64,000 nucleotides of DNA from contig NZ_CP114783.1 of the NCBI RefSeq assembly GCF_027359595.1, positions 248,001 through 312,000 on the forward strand. The letters are read 5' to 3'. Every line of letters begins with the position of its first letter. Position 1 is the first letter of the stretch. Positions 17,831-26,751 of the stretch are shown piece by piece. Both the position numbers and the translations under genes were made by a program. The DNA is from Prochlorococcus marinus str. MIT 0912 (lineage in GTDB: Bacteria > Cyanobacteriota > Cyanobacteriia > PCC-6307 > Cyanobiaceae). The notes beneath the pieces are model-generated. The model was not told the DNA's origin and did not search any database. It saw nothing but the letters and a program-made list of their open reading frames with translations.

Positions 17831-18723
17831 ATTTTTTCTTGAGAGGTATTGGATGCACTCATACTAATAATAGTGGAAATAAGTACACAAAAACCACCTA
17901 AGTAAATTGAACTTGTTATTGTTTCTTCGAAAATCAATACACCCCATATACTTGCAAAGATAACCTGCGAATAATTTAGGGAAGTTGCTTGTCCAGCGGG
18001 TAGAAGTCTTAAACCCTCTGTTATACAGAGTTGACCAATCTGAGTAAAAATACCAATACCTATAATCCAAAGCCAATCAGTTCCAATTGGCAATATAAAA
18101 TCATTAATAATAAAAGGAATAGATAAGGGGATAGAAACTAAAGGAAAGTAGTAAATAATTACAAGTGGGTGTTCTTTGGAAGATAGTTTTCTTACACATA
18201 TATAGGCTAGTGATGTCATTAAGGCCCCTAATATCGCAATGATTATTGCTAAGGCTGTCTCTGTAATATTATTGTTAGAGTTAAATTCTGGTTGACTAAC
18301 TAATACAATTCCTATCCAACCTATAATGATTGAATATAGTATTCTCTTTAATATAAACTCCTTTAGAATTATGTATGCACATATCACCGTAAAAGTAGGA
18401 TAAATGTATTGTATTACGGTCGCTGTTGCTATGGGTAATATTGTAAGAGCTTTGAAGATACAAAATAGTGCAACTGTTCCTAGAAAACCCCTCGTAATCA
18501 ATAATCTTTTCTGATAACCCCAAGGGTTTATTTTATTTTTATATAAGAAAAATCTTGTTATTATTATACTTATAGTAGCCCTAGCAAAAACAAGTTCTGA
18601 AATAGGTATCCTTCCTCCAATAGCCTTAACACAAACACTCATAAGGCTAAAGGCAAATCCGCTACCTATTAAAAATTTGACCCCTTTTAAATTTTTTTCA
18701 TCTGTAAACTGTTTTTCTCTCAA
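17827..18723 (-). CDS. DMT-superfamily (EamA) transporter
   Basis: A 298-residue protein with about ten hydrophobic helices arranged as two EamA repeats. It includes the family-typical FARATISIIITR in the first half and LNYSQVIFASIWGVLIFEE in the second. EamA proteins usually export amino acids, nucleotides or other metabolites. The substrate cannot be predicted. It overlaps the glycine-zipper gene downstream and is divergent from dnaG. Confidence 0.85.
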   Translation of the reverse strand: MREKQFTDEKNLKGVKFLIGSGFAFSLMSVCVKAIGGRIPISELVFARATISIIITRFFLYKNKINPWGYQKRLLITRGFLGTVALFCIFKALTILPIATATVIQYIYPTFTVICAYIILKEFILKRILYSIIIGWIGIVLVSQPEFNSNNNITETALAIIIAILGALMTSLAYICVRKLSSKEHPLVIIYYFPLVSIPLSIPFIINDFILPIGTDWLWIIGIGIFTQIGQLCITEGLRLLPAGQATSLNYSQVIFASIWGVLIFEETITSSIYLGGFCVLISTIISMSASNTSQEKI

Positions 18724-18771
18724 TTTCTAAATCTCTTAACTAAATATTTAAAGATCAATTAAAATTATTAT

Positions 18772-20799
18772 ATGGCATCTGCTCGACTACATCCAAGGAC
18801 TATTGAGTCTGTTAAAGAGCGTGTAGATATTGTTGATGTAGTTGGTGAACACGTTGTCTTAAAGAAAAAAGGTAAAGAATATGTTGGAATATGCCCTTTT
18901 CATGATGATAGTAAGCCTTCAATGTCAGTAATTCCTGGCAAGCAGTTTTATTATTGTTTTTCATGTGGAGCTGGTGGTAATGCGATTAAATTTTTGATGG
19001 AGTTTCAGAGGCAAAGTTTTAGTGATGTTGTGCTTGAACTGGCTAAAAAATATCAAGTACCAATTGATACAGTTGAAGGACCTCAGCAAGAAAGACTCAA
19101 GCATCAGATTTCACGTAGAGATACACTTTATCGTGTTTTGAAACTTGCTACAGGTTGGTTTAGAAATCAATTAAATTCTCCATGTGGAGAAAATGCTCTT
19201 AATTATCTTAAAAATAAACGTCATTTAAGTGATGGTACTCTAATCAATTTTGAGCTTGGATTCGCACCAGATAACTGGGATTCATTGCTCCAATATTTTG
19301 TAAATATAGAAAAAGTCAGTGTTGAGATTCTTGAATCGGCAGGATTAATTGTTCCTCGAAAGGGAGGTAATGGTTTTTATGACAGATTTCGTAATCGTAT
19401 TATTGTTCCTATACATGACAGGCAAAAAAGAGTTATTGGTTTTGGAGGGCGAAGTCTTGATGGTTCAGAACCTAAGTATTTAAATTCACCTGAGACTGAA
19501 ATCTTCGAAAAAGGTAAAAATCTTTTTGGTTTAGACAAATCAGCTCTTTCAATTAGGAAAAAAGATTATGCAGTTGTTGTTGAAGGATATTTTGATGTAA
19601 TGGCACTTCATGATTCTGGTATTACAAATGTTGTTGCCTCTTTGGGAACTGCATTAAGTAGCAATCAAATAACGCTTCTTTCTCGTTCTACAGATAGTAA
19701 AAAGATCCTTCTTAATTTTGACTCAGACAATGCGGGAATACGAGCTGCTAATCGAGCTATTAGTGAGGTAGAAAACCTTGCTATTCAAGGTCAGCTTGAC
19801 TTAAGAGTTCTTCAATTACCTTCAGGTAAAGATCCAGATGAGTTCCTTAAGGATAATCCACCATCCGAATATGAAGCATTAGCAAATAAATCACCTCTCT
19901 GGATGGATTGGCAAATAGATCAATCATTGAAGGATTTAGATTTAAATCAATCTGACCAATTTCAGGAAGCTGTTAGTGCTTTAGTAAGTCTTCTTGGCAA
20001 GCTACCACAAACTGCTATCAGAACTCATTATCTACAGAAGGTCGCGCAGCGTCTTAGTGGAGGTCAAGGTAGATTCGCTCTACAACTAGAGGAAGATTTA
20101 CGCAATCAAATTAGTGGCCAAAGATGGCATGGTCGTTCTAAGAAATATGATAAACCTCAAGAAATTAGTCTAAGAGAAAGAAGCGAAGCAGATATACTTT
20201 TTACTTATATTCACTGTCCTAATTATCGATCTTATATTCGTTATGAATTGCGGCTAAGGGACTTAGATAATTTTACAATCAATCATCATAGAGCAATATG
20301 GTCAACTATAAGTAATATTGAGGAGGATAAGTTCGGTTCTGATACTGTTGAGAATATTAATCGTTCTAATGATTCAAATAATATTTTAGCTGATGTCGAT
20401 TTAATTAAAAACTTGTTAGATAACTTCCTCATTAATGATAATGAACATCTTCCTAAACTTAACCCTTTTTTAGAGAGCACTGAACTTCGCTTAGCTACAC
20501 TAAGCGACCCCGAGTCCCTTATTCGTGGATCTCTAGCTGCTCTTGAAAAGCAAAAATCTTTAAAGCGTTGTAGACACTTAATTGAGGCATGGAGCTCTCA
20601 ACGATTACAAACTCTTGAAAACTGTATTGCCTCTCTTATTGTTCAGGAAACTTCTCAACCTAGTAATACATCTGATATGGAACAGAAAGTTATTAGCATG
20701 TTTGAAGAGTTAAATAATGAAGCTATAAACTTTCAACAACTTTATTATGCTGAGAGAAAACATATATTAAATTTAGATAAACAGCGATGTTATAAATGA
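18772..20799 (+). CDS. dnaG: DNA primase DnaG
   Basis: Synthesises RNA primers for replication. The CHC2 zinc finger is intact (C41, H44, C62, C65 in CPFH and CFSC), followed by the RNA polymerase domain (RFRNRIIVPIHD, GFGGRSL), the TOPRIM motif VVVEGYFDVMAL starting at residue 268 and LNFDSDNAG. The C-terminal helicase-interacting part is present but diverged. At 675 residues it is full length. Confidence 0.96.
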   Translation: MASARLHPRTIESVKERVDIVDVVGEHVVLKKKGKEYVGICPFHDDSKPSMSVIPGKQFYYCFSCGAGGNAIKFLMEFQRQSFSDVVLELAKKYQVPIDTVEGPQQERLKHQISRRDTLYRVLKLATGWFRNQLNSPCGENALNYLKNKRHLSDGTLINFELGFAPDNWDSLLQYFVNIEKVSVEILESAGLIVPRKGGNGFYDRFRNRIIVPIHDRQKRVIGFGGRSLDGSEPKYLNSPETEIFEKGKNLFGLDKSALSIRKKDYAVVVEGYFDVMALHDSGITNVVASLGTALSSNQITLLSRSTDSKKILLNFDSDNAGIRAANRAISEVENLAIQGQLDLRVLQLPSGKDPDEFLKDNPPSEYEALANKSPLWMDWQIDQSLKDLDLNQSDQFQEAVSALVSLLGKLPQTAIRTHYLQKVAQRLSGGQGRFALQLEEDLRNQISGQRWHGRSKKYDKPQEISLRERSEADILFTYIHCPNYRSYIRYELRLRDLDNFTINHHRAIWSTISNIEEDKFGSDTVENINRSNDSNNILADVDLIKNLLDNFLINDNEHLPKLNPFLESTELRLATLSDPESLIRGSLAALEKQKSLKRCRHLIEAWSSQRLQTLENCIASLIVQETSQPSNTSDMEQKVISMFEELNNEAINFQQLYYAERKHILNLDKQRCYK

Positions 20800-20821
20800 T
20801 TTTATATAGTTATATTTATCA

Positions 20822-21121
20822 ATGAAAAACTCCTCTCCATTTAAATTAGATGAATGTTTTTTATCTAATGAACTTTGGCCTAATTTTATCAACAAAATTG
20901 GATTTATTAAAGCAAATTTAGCTATACGTCAAGCTCTCGATCTTCAGAGAATGCAGGGATCGACTTCTACTCTCCCTGTTCTTATCCTCGAGACCTGTGG
21001 AACTGCTCTTATTAATTCCAAGGCTGTTAAGACTTATATTGGTCTTTCTTACTTAGATCAAGGAATGGTTTTGATTTTTAGTAGTAAATTAAATGCCATT
21101 CAATTACTTAGAGAAAATTAA
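20822..21121 (+). CDS. Conserved-looking soluble protein, 99 aa, unknown function
   Basis: It lies 22 bases after dnaG on the same strand and is probably co-transcribed. The sequence is a mixed alpha/beta small domain (FIKANLAIRQALDLQRMQG; PVLILETCGTALINSKAV; VLIFSSKLNAIQLL) with no membrane segment or signal peptide. I recognise no family. Confidence 0.6.
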   Translation: MKNSSPFKLDECFLSNELWPNFINKIGFIKANLAIRQALDLQRMQGSTSTLPVLILETCGTALINSKAVKTYIGLSYLDQGMVLIFSSKLNAIQLLREN

Positions 21122-21130
21122 TATAACTAA

Positions 21131-21589
21131 TTATAGACAATATTTTTTTAATTCTTTCTCTACTAATTTTGGTTTATCTTCTAATATATATGCTTGCCTC
21201 TCTTTTTCTTCCTCTCCAGATATTTTTATAGATCCATTTAAGGCCTTCATCTTTGAGGCATTCATTAAAAACTTTTTCTCTATTTTTAATATATTTCCAT
21301 TATTGCATTCTTGAGCAACATGAACAGCTTCATGTCTTAATGCTTTTTTTATATGTAAGGCTGTCCTTTCGAATATATCTTTATCTCTTTTTTTTATAAG
21401 CGTATAACCCTCTCTCCTTTTAGCATTTTTTGTACAAAGTACGATTACTTTCCTTCTCTTCTCTAAAAAACCTACATAGTCATTACTTAATAAACATAGT
21501 GGTGTATTTTCTTCTATCTTATATCCAGACTTTTCTACAATTCTTATGATTTCTACTTCTGTTCTATCCAAATAATCTAAGAATTCCAT
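21131..21589 (-). CDS. Putative zinc metallopeptidase-like protein with HExxH motif, 152 aa
   Basis: The gene follows umuC on the same strand after 89 bases. Residues 86-90 read HEAVH inside a helix (KKALRHEAVHVAQEC), the zinc-binding and catalytic signature of gluzincins. E130 in ERQA (E-x-x-A) about 40 residues later could be the third ligand, as in minimal gluzincins. There is no signal peptide or membrane helix, so it should be cytosolic. TATAAT-like sequence in the gap suggests it may also have its own promoter. Activity and substrate are unknown. Confidence 0.65.
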   Translation of the reverse strand: MEFLDYLDRTEVEIIRIVEKSGYKIEENTPLCLLSNDYVGFLEKRRKVIVLCTKNAKRREGYTLIKKRDKDIFERTALHIKKALRHEAVHVAQECNNGNILKIEKKFLMNASKMKALNGSIKISGEEEKERQAYILEDKPKLVEKELKKYCL

Positions 21590-21678
21590 TTATCTTTTAT
21601 AATTTAATTTTATTATAATTTACCATCAATCTTTATTTTGGATATTATTTATATAACTATTGTTACTAAAATATCTTA

Positions 21679-22956
21679 CTAATTAGCATATATAATTGGA
21701 ATACTTTCTATGTCTGTTGTCTTTATACTAGATAGCTTTTCTCTACGCGGACCCCATTCTTTTTCAATTATTGATGATCCCCAATTTATTATATCCCTAT
21801 CACTCCTGTTATTGATTTCATCTATTATATAATTTAGCCTATCTTGATTAAATTCATTTTGAATAATTTTTTCATTAAATAGTAGTTTCTGTGTATATTT
21901 ATTGCTTTGTAGTTTATGTAATATTACACCTGCTTTCTTGAGATTTCTATAAGGTTTGAATATTTTCTTTGTTAACCCTAAACTTTTTTTAATCATAATT
22001 CTTGAGTCAGATGTTGGTATTTCTATTTTTTCTGTTGATTCACTTTTATAAAACTCCTTTGAATGAGTATTTGTTGTAGTAAATACTGTAATAGCTGAAG
22101 ATAATTTATTATATTTTCGAAGCTTTGCACTTGCGATTAATACAAATTTAATGATTACTTGATTCAATTCTTCTAAGCTATCTATTGGATATGAAAAACT
22201 CCTGCTTATGCAGATTTGTTTTCGATCTAAGGATGTTTCTTTGATAGGGATACAGATGTTCCCTTTTAATTCGCTTTGAGTGCGTAAACCAACTACACCA
22301 TATTGTTCTTTGATTTGGTTGCTTGACATATCTCTAAGTTCTAGGGCACTAGTGATTCCTTTGCTTTTTAGCCATATCGACATTCTTTTGCCTATTCCCC
22401 AAACTTTATCTACTTTAATTTGATTTAGATATGGGTCTTTATTTACAATAATACCTATATCAAAGATACCTGACTTGTTTTGTATTTTTTTTGCTAGATG
22501 ATTAGAGATTTTTGATAGAACTTTTGTTTCACCAATGCCGATTGATATTGGTATCCCTATATTTTGATAAACTAAAGCTCTTAAATCTTTTCCCCATTTA
22601 TATAAGCACTTTTCTTTTGGACGTTTTATAGTTCCAAATGCTTCATCTATAGAGTAAATTTCTAGTTCTTCACAATTTTTTTTTAGTAGCTGCATTAATC
22701 GATTACTTATATCACCGTAAAGTTCGTAATTTGAACTTCTTACATTTATATTTAATTGAGTTAGTTTATTCTTTAACTTGAAGTATGGCTGTCCCATAGG
22801 AATTCCCATTTTTCTAGCCTCTGAGCTGCGAGCTATTATGCACCCATCATTATTCGAAAGTACAACTAAAGCCTTTCCTCTTATGGAAGGATCGATCATT
22901 TGTTCACACGAGGCATAGAAATTATTCCCATCAATTTGAAGTATTACTTTGGACAT
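21679..22956 (-). CDS. umuC: DNA polymerase V catalytic subunit UmuC
   Basis: A Y-family translesion polymerase. The catalytic acids are in place: D9 (LQIDGNNFYASCEQ) and D104/E105 (YSIDEAF), followed by the thumb helix-hairpin-helix (VDKVWGIGKRMSIWL) and a little-finger region. Length (425) matches UmuC. umuD ends 2 bases before its start, so the two form an operon behind a LexA-like site. It allows replication past UV and other lesions at the cost of mutation. Confidence 0.95.
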   Translation of the reverse strand: MSKVILQIDGNNFYASCEQMIDPSIRGKALVVLSNNDGCIIARSSEARKMGIPMGQPYFKLKNKLTQLNINVRSSNYELYGDISNRLMQLLKKNCEELEIYSIDEAFGTIKRPKEKCLYKWGKDLRALVYQNIGIPISIGIGETKVLSKISNHLAKKIQNKSGIFDIGIIVNKDPYLNQIKVDKVWGIGKRMSIWLKSKGITSALELRDMSSNQIKEQYGVVGLRTQSELKGNICIPIKETSLDRKQICISRSFSYPIDSLEELNQVIIKFVLIASAKLRKYNKLSSAITVFTTTNTHSKEFYKSESTEKIEIPTSDSRIMIKKSLGLTKKIFKPYRNLKKAGVILHKLQSNKYTQKLLFNEKIIQNEFNQDRLNYIIDEINNRSDRDIINWGSSIIEKEWGPRREKLSSIKTTDIESIPIIYAN

Positions 22957-22958
22957 GA

Positions 22959-23405
22959 TTAGATTTTTGATTTTTGTAGTTCATGTATCGAATAGATCGC
23001 TACTCCCCATATTTGAATATCTATATATTCATATAAGTTTATTGCTGGATAATTTTCTTTATCTGCTTTTAGATAATAATTATTTTGCTTTTTTATAAGT
23101 CTTTTTAAAGTAAATTCTCCATCCAAGAGAGCAACTACAATATGTCCAGGGTTTGGGTTTATGCTTCGATCTATTATTAATAAATCATTATTATAAATTC
23201 CTGCGTTATTCATTGAATTACCGCTTACACGTAGAAAGAACGTACTGATTGGATTTTTGATTAAGTATTTATTTAGATCGATGCCGAGTTCTATGTAATC
23301 TTCTGCAGGAGAAGGGAAACCTGCGGAAATAGTATCTTTTACTAATGGAATTAAGAGTTTTGACAAGCTTTTCTTTAAAGAGGAGTACGAGTTCCTTGAA
23401 TCCAT
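22959..23405 (-). CDS. umuD: UmuD, self-cleaving S24-family accessory protein of Pol V
   Basis: UmuD cleaves itself when stimulated by RecA filaments, and UmuD' dimers activate UmuC. The cleavage site is A28-G29 (SAGF), with catalytic Ser S64 (SGNSM) and Lys K101 (FTLKRL). The spacings of 36 and 37 residues equal those of E. coli UmuD. It is full length (148 aa). It lies directly behind a TATAAT and a LexA-like dyad. Confidence 0.95.
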   Translation of the reverse strand: MDSRNSYSSLKKSLSKLLIPLVKDTISAGFPSPAEDYIELGIDLNKYLIKNPISTFFLRVSGNSMNNAGIYNNDLLIIDRSINPNPGHIVVALLDGEFTLKRLIKKQNNYYLKADKENYPAINLYEYIDIQIWGVAIYSIHELQKSKI

Positions 23406-23426
23406 AGACCCAGCCCAACATAGTCT

Positions 23427-23445
23427 ATTATAGTACTAATGAACT
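23427..23445 (-). promoter_or_regulatory. umuDC promoter: TATAAT abutting a LexA-like box
   Basis: Plus-strand AGTACTAATGAACT (23432-23445) is an imperfect dyad (AGTAC / GAACT) resembling the cyanobacterial LexA box of the form AGTACnnnnGTACT. On the minus strand a perfect TATAAT occupies 23432-23427, touching the box, so a bound repressor would cover the promoter. It lies about 25-40 bases upstream of the umuD ATG. No strong -35 is seen. Confidence 0.65.
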
Positions 23446-23468
23446 ACTTAGGTGTGCTCGTGTGAATA

Positions 23469-23906
23469 TTATTCTTTGTGGTATGGACCTCCTTGGGTTA
23501 TGGTTTTGGCCCGGTAAAGTTGTTCTATTAATAGAAGCCGAGCTATTTCATGGGGAAAAGTTAAAGGAGAAAGACTTAATTGCCAAGAGGCGTAACTACT
23601 GAGAGAAGGACTAAGACCCGAAGCCCCACCAATAACAAAAGTAATATTTTGATTGTGAGAATTTAGAAGTTTTGTTGCTAGTTGTTTTGATGTAAAAATC
23701 TGACCATTTTCATTGAGAGTTACAAGGATTTCGTTTTTGCTAATTATTTCTTTGATCGAATGTTCTTCTTTTATTTGAGTGTTATCTTTTATTTCTATAA
23801 CCTTTAAACCAGGAAGTCTTTTTAAATACATTTCTATTCCTTGATAAATCCACTTTTTTTTTATTTTTCCAATAGCAATGATTTTGTAGTGAGAAATATT
23901 AATCAT
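23469..23906 (-). CDS. rlmH: 23S rRNA (pseudouridine1915-N3)-methyltransferase RlmH
   Basis: A small SPOUT methyltransferase that modifies helix 69 of 23S rRNA on 70S ribosomes. It has the family pattern: an N-terminal IIAIGKIKKKWIYQGIEMY, the SAM-binding FVIGGASGLSPSL and the knot segment LTFPHEIARLLLIEQLYRA. Length 145 is normal. It lies upstream of umuD on the same strand but is separated from it by the LexA-like promoter region. Confidence 0.93.
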   Translation of the reverse strand: MINISHYKIIAIGKIKKKWIYQGIEMYLKRLPGLKVIEIKDNTQIKEEHSIKEIISKNEILVTLNENGQIFTSKQLATKLLNSHNQNITFVIGGASGLSPSLSSYASWQLSLSPLTFPHEIARLLLIEQLYRAKTITQGGPYHKE

Positions 23907-23921
23907 AAAAATTACATTTGT

Positions 23922-24287
23922 TTAATCGATATCATCTTCAAGGAGAAATTGTTGAAATTGTGTATATAGGCTTAGTGATTCTTCAGGAGAGAGATCTTTT
24001 GATTTTTCACTAATATTTTGATCTGTATTAGAAGAAATTTTCAAATGATTTGTTTCAAGTTTTTTTAGTCTATCTAGTAAATGAGGTGGTACGTTCCCAT
24101 CTGTACTGACTTCCATCAACTCTCGAAAAAGTTGTTCAGGATTGGTTTCAATTTCTACTGGGTGTAAAGTTTGCTTTTTTGCATTTTTTTGAATTTTTAA
24201 ATTATTTGAATGAGACTTTGAAATCTCTTTAGGAAGTGTTCGACCTAGCTGCTTTAAACGCTCGAGGCTATGGCTATCAAAAGTCAT
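23922..24287 (-). CDS. Picocyanobacterial protein of unknown function, 121 aa
   Basis: The frame is open to 24488, but that start would run into ksgA. I choose ATG 24287, giving MTFDSHSLERLKQLGRTLP. Features are a basic Pro/Lys linker, then HPVEIETNPEQLFRELMEVS, a short helix VPPHLLDRLKKLE and an acidic C-terminal helix (LYTQFQQFLLEDDID). It is soluble, and rlmH follows 15 bases downstream on the same strand. No known domain. Confidence 0.7.
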   Translation of the reverse strand: MTFDSHSLERLKQLGRTLPKEISKSHSNNLKIQKNAKKQTLHPVEIETNPEQLFRELMEVSTDGNVPPHLLDRLKKLETNHLKISSNTDQNISEKSKDLSPEESLSLYTQFQQFLLEDDID

Positions 24288-24398
24288 ATTAGAAACTGTA
24301 TATTGATTGAAGATCTTTTTATGAGTATATTTTAAATAATTTAGTTTTTTTTGAGTGACATATGTGATCGTTTCTAATGTGGTTTTCAGATTAAGGGT

Positions 24399-25238
24399 AT
24401 GGGTGATAACACTTTGAACGATTTTAGGCATATTCCTAGGAAGCGCTTTGGGCAACATTGGTTGAAAGATCAGGGTGTCCTTAATCAAATAGTTAAGGCT
24501 GCCAGATTGAATTCTGAAGATTGCGTATTAGAAGTTGGTCCGGGTAAAGGAGCCTTAACTCAAAAATTAATTGAATCACAAGCAAAATTCATTCAAGCAA
24601 TTGAACTAGATAGAGATTTAGTCGTTGGTTTAAAAAAACGTTTCGCTCATCAAAATAAATTTAGTCTTAGAGAGGGAGATGTTTTATCTGCTTCATTGGA
24701 GGCTGGAAATGGATTAATTATTAACAAAGTTGTAGCTAATATTCCTTATAACATTACAGGTCCAATATTAAAAAGATTGATTGGTGAATTAAAAAAACCA
24801 CCTGAAAGAAATTTTGAAACTTTAGTTTTACTTATGCAAAAAGAAGTCGCACAAAGAATTGTCGCTTTACCTGGAAATAGTAATTTTAGTGCTTTAAGTG
24901 TAAGGATCCAGCTTTTGGCAAAATGTCATGATGTATGTGATGTTCCTTCTAAATGTTTTCAACCGGCACCACGGGTGGATTCCAGAGTCGTCATGATTCG
25001 ACCCTATGTATCTAGAGATCCAGATTTTTATGAAATAGGGAGTTTTTTAGAGAAACTTTTAAAACATGCCTTTGCAGGTAGAAGAAAGAAATTACGAAAC
25101 ACGATTGGAAGTTTTGTTACTTCTAACGATCAAATAAAGGAATTTTTTGACTCTAGAGGTATTAGTCTTGAACAAAGACCACAGGAAATCTCACCTTCCA
25201 ATTGGTTCGCCTTGGCAAAAGCTTTAAAAGAAACTTGA
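24399..25238 (+). CDS. rsmA: 16S rRNA (A1518/A1519-N6)-dimethyltransferase RsmA (KsgA)
   Basis: Dimethylates two adjacent adenosines in the 3' hairpin of 16S rRNA and acts as a late 30S assembly checkpoint. The SAM motif EVGPGKG (45-51) and catalytic NIPY (114-117) are present, as is the N-terminal HIPRKRFGQHWLKD. Full length at 279 aa. ispE follows after about 10 bases. Confidence 0.96.
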   Translation: MGDNTLNDFRHIPRKRFGQHWLKDQGVLNQIVKAARLNSEDCVLEVGPGKGALTQKLIESQAKFIQAIELDRDLVVGLKKRFAHQNKFSLREGDVLSASLEAGNGLIINKVVANIPYNITGPILKRLIGELKKPPERNFETLVLLMQKEVAQRIVALPGNSNFSALSVRIQLLAKCHDVCDVPSKCFQPAPRVDSRVVMIRPYVSRDPDFYEIGSFLEKLLKHAFAGRRKKLRNTIGSFVTSNDQIKEFFDSRGISLEQRPQEISPSNWFALAKALKET

Positions 25239-25248
25239 ATTATTGAAA

Positions 25249-26208
25249 ATGGTTCCTCCCAAAGCAAATGAAGATTTTCTTATTGCAGAAGCACATGCAA
25301 AAATTAATCTACATTTAGAGGTTTTAGGTATTAGGTCCGATGGCTTTCATGAATTGGCAATGGTCATGCAAAGTATTAATTTAAGTGATCAATTGAAGAT
25401 GACAAAAAGTGTAAATAATAAAATTATTCTTCATTCGAACAATAATGAGATTAGTAATGGTGATGACAATTTAATAATAAAAGCTGCTAATTTGTTGAGA
25501 AATAAAGTAGGAAATACAGAATTAGGTGTTTATATAGAACTTGAAAAAAATATTCCTATTGGTGCAGGATTGGCAGGCGGATCCACAGATGCTGCAGCTA
25601 CATTGGTTGGATTAAATAAACTCTGGAGGTTAAATCTAGAGATTGAGGAATTAGAGAAGTTATCAAAAGAAATTGGCTCAGATATACCTTTCTGCGTTTC
25701 AGGAGGTAGGCAGATATGTTTTGGTCGAGGGGAAATTTTAGAAAAAATAAAAATTGAACGGTTAGATTTAGGTCTCATTTTGGTTAAAGACCCCTCAATC
25801 CAAGTCTCTACACCAGTTGCATATAAGAAATATAAAGAAGAGTATGGTCATACTTATCTTAAAGATGATAGGGATTTTGAAATCAGGAGAAATATTCTTA
25901 GATCTAACAACTGGTCAGACCAGTCTCTTTTAGATACTCGAACAGAAATACAAAATGATTTACAAAAAACGGTATGCCCTATGGCACCAGAGGTGAAAAA
26001 GTCTTTGAAAATCTTATCTCGAATACCTGGGTCTCGACTAGTTTCTATGAGTGGCTCTGGACCAAGTTGTTTTGCGTTGTTTAAAAATTATGATGATGCA
26101 AAAAAAATGCTAAAAAAACATGTTAATGATTTTGAAAGAGCTGGTTTATCAGCTTGGGCATGTTCAATGAAATCTAATGGAGTTCAATTAGGAAATGAAT
26201 TCACCTAG
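25249..26208 (+). CDS. ispE: 4-diphosphocytidyl-2-C-methyl-D-erythritol kinase IspE
   Basis: Phosphorylates CDP-methylerythritol in the non-mevalonate isoprenoid pathway, which feeds chlorophyll phytyl chains, carotenoids and quinones. The GHMP kinase ATP loop PIGAGLAGGSTDA (about 103-115), the N-terminal AHAKINLHLEVLG and the C-terminal SMSGSGPSCFALF are intact. ATG 25249 is preferred to the TTG at 25243. The 3' end overlaps the next gene by 14 bases. Confidence 0.95.
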   Translation: MVPPKANEDFLIAEAHAKINLHLEVLGIRSDGFHELAMVMQSINLSDQLKMTKSVNNKIILHSNNNEISNGDDNLIIKAANLLRNKVGNTELGVYIELEKNIPIGAGLAGGSTDAAATLVGLNKLWRLNLEIEELEKLSKEIGSDIPFCVSGGRQICFGRGEILEKIKIERLDLGLILVKDPSIQVSTPVAYKKYKEEYGHTYLKDDRDFEIRRNILRSNNWSDQSLLDTRTEIQNDLQKTVCPMAPEVKKSLKILSRIPGSRLVSMSGSGPSCFALFKNYDDAKKMLKKHVNDFERAGLSAWACSMKSNGVQLGNEFT

Positions 26209-26557
26209 TAATGGATTTAAAAAAGAATCAGATAACAAAGCTACTACATCATTAAGTGCTAAAGATAGCTCTAGTTCTGAGCCAAAGAAGGGACCTTTAA
26301 GCTTTCTTTCCGGTTCAATTACAAGTTTATCGTTTAGCTTGTTAAGCCTATTTATAAGTAAAAAAATAGTTTTATATTTTTCTATTCATACCCCTAATTA
26401 TTCTTCACCAATTGCCCAAAGTATTGCCTCTGGTTTTAAAACACTGATTATCGGAATTAGCTTTCTCGCAACTTTTACGTTTGGATTTATTGGACTAGGT
26501 TTGTTTTTAGTATTTATTCGAAGTTTGATAGAAGCCAATAACGAACAAACAGACTAG
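26195..26557 (+). CDS. DUF3082 membrane protein, 120 aa
   Basis: A Ser/Lys-rich N terminus precedes a GPLSFLSGSITS segment and two hydrophobic helices (about 44-62 and 84-112), matching the cyanobacterial DUF3082 pattern. Function unknown. It overlaps ispE by 14 bases, implying coupled translation. Confidence 0.75.
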   Translation: MNSPSNGFKKESDNKATTSLSAKDSSSSEPKKGPLSFLSGSITSLSFSLLSLFISKKIVLYFSIHTPNYSSPIAQSIASGFKTLIIGISFLATFTFGFIGLGLFLVFIRSLIEANNEQTD

Positions 26558-26593
26558 TATTTAACTATTAAATTGTAATATTTAGATCTTTCT

Positions 26594-26689
26594 ATGACTC
26601 TTCATGATTTAGGACTTCTCGTTTTATTACTCTCTCCTGGAATGTTGCTTTCCATATTGCTGTTATCGACTTTTGCGGCAGGTGGGTAA
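26594..26689 (+). CDS. Very small membrane protein, 31 aa
   Basis: ATG 26594 opens a 31-codon frame that is almost entirely one hydrophobic helix: TLHDLGLLVLLLSPGMLLS and then ILLLSTFAAGG. Size and composition are those of photosystem or cytochrome b6f small subunits, but it is not psbM, petG, petL or another I can name. It lies between the DUF3082 gene and pdhB, same strand. Confidence 0.5.
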   Translation: MTLHDLGLLVLLLSPGMLLSILLLSTFAAGG

Positions 26690-26751
26690 TTAGGCACAGT
26701 TTGAGATAGTTTGGGATAACAAACCGGTAATCCGGACGATCTGTTAACGCT

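Noticed and set aside
17864-18523. Extra minus-strand frames (17864-18076, 18296-18523) in the transporter gene
   Set aside because: They are out-of-frame shadows of the EamA transporter, with no independent protein-like features.
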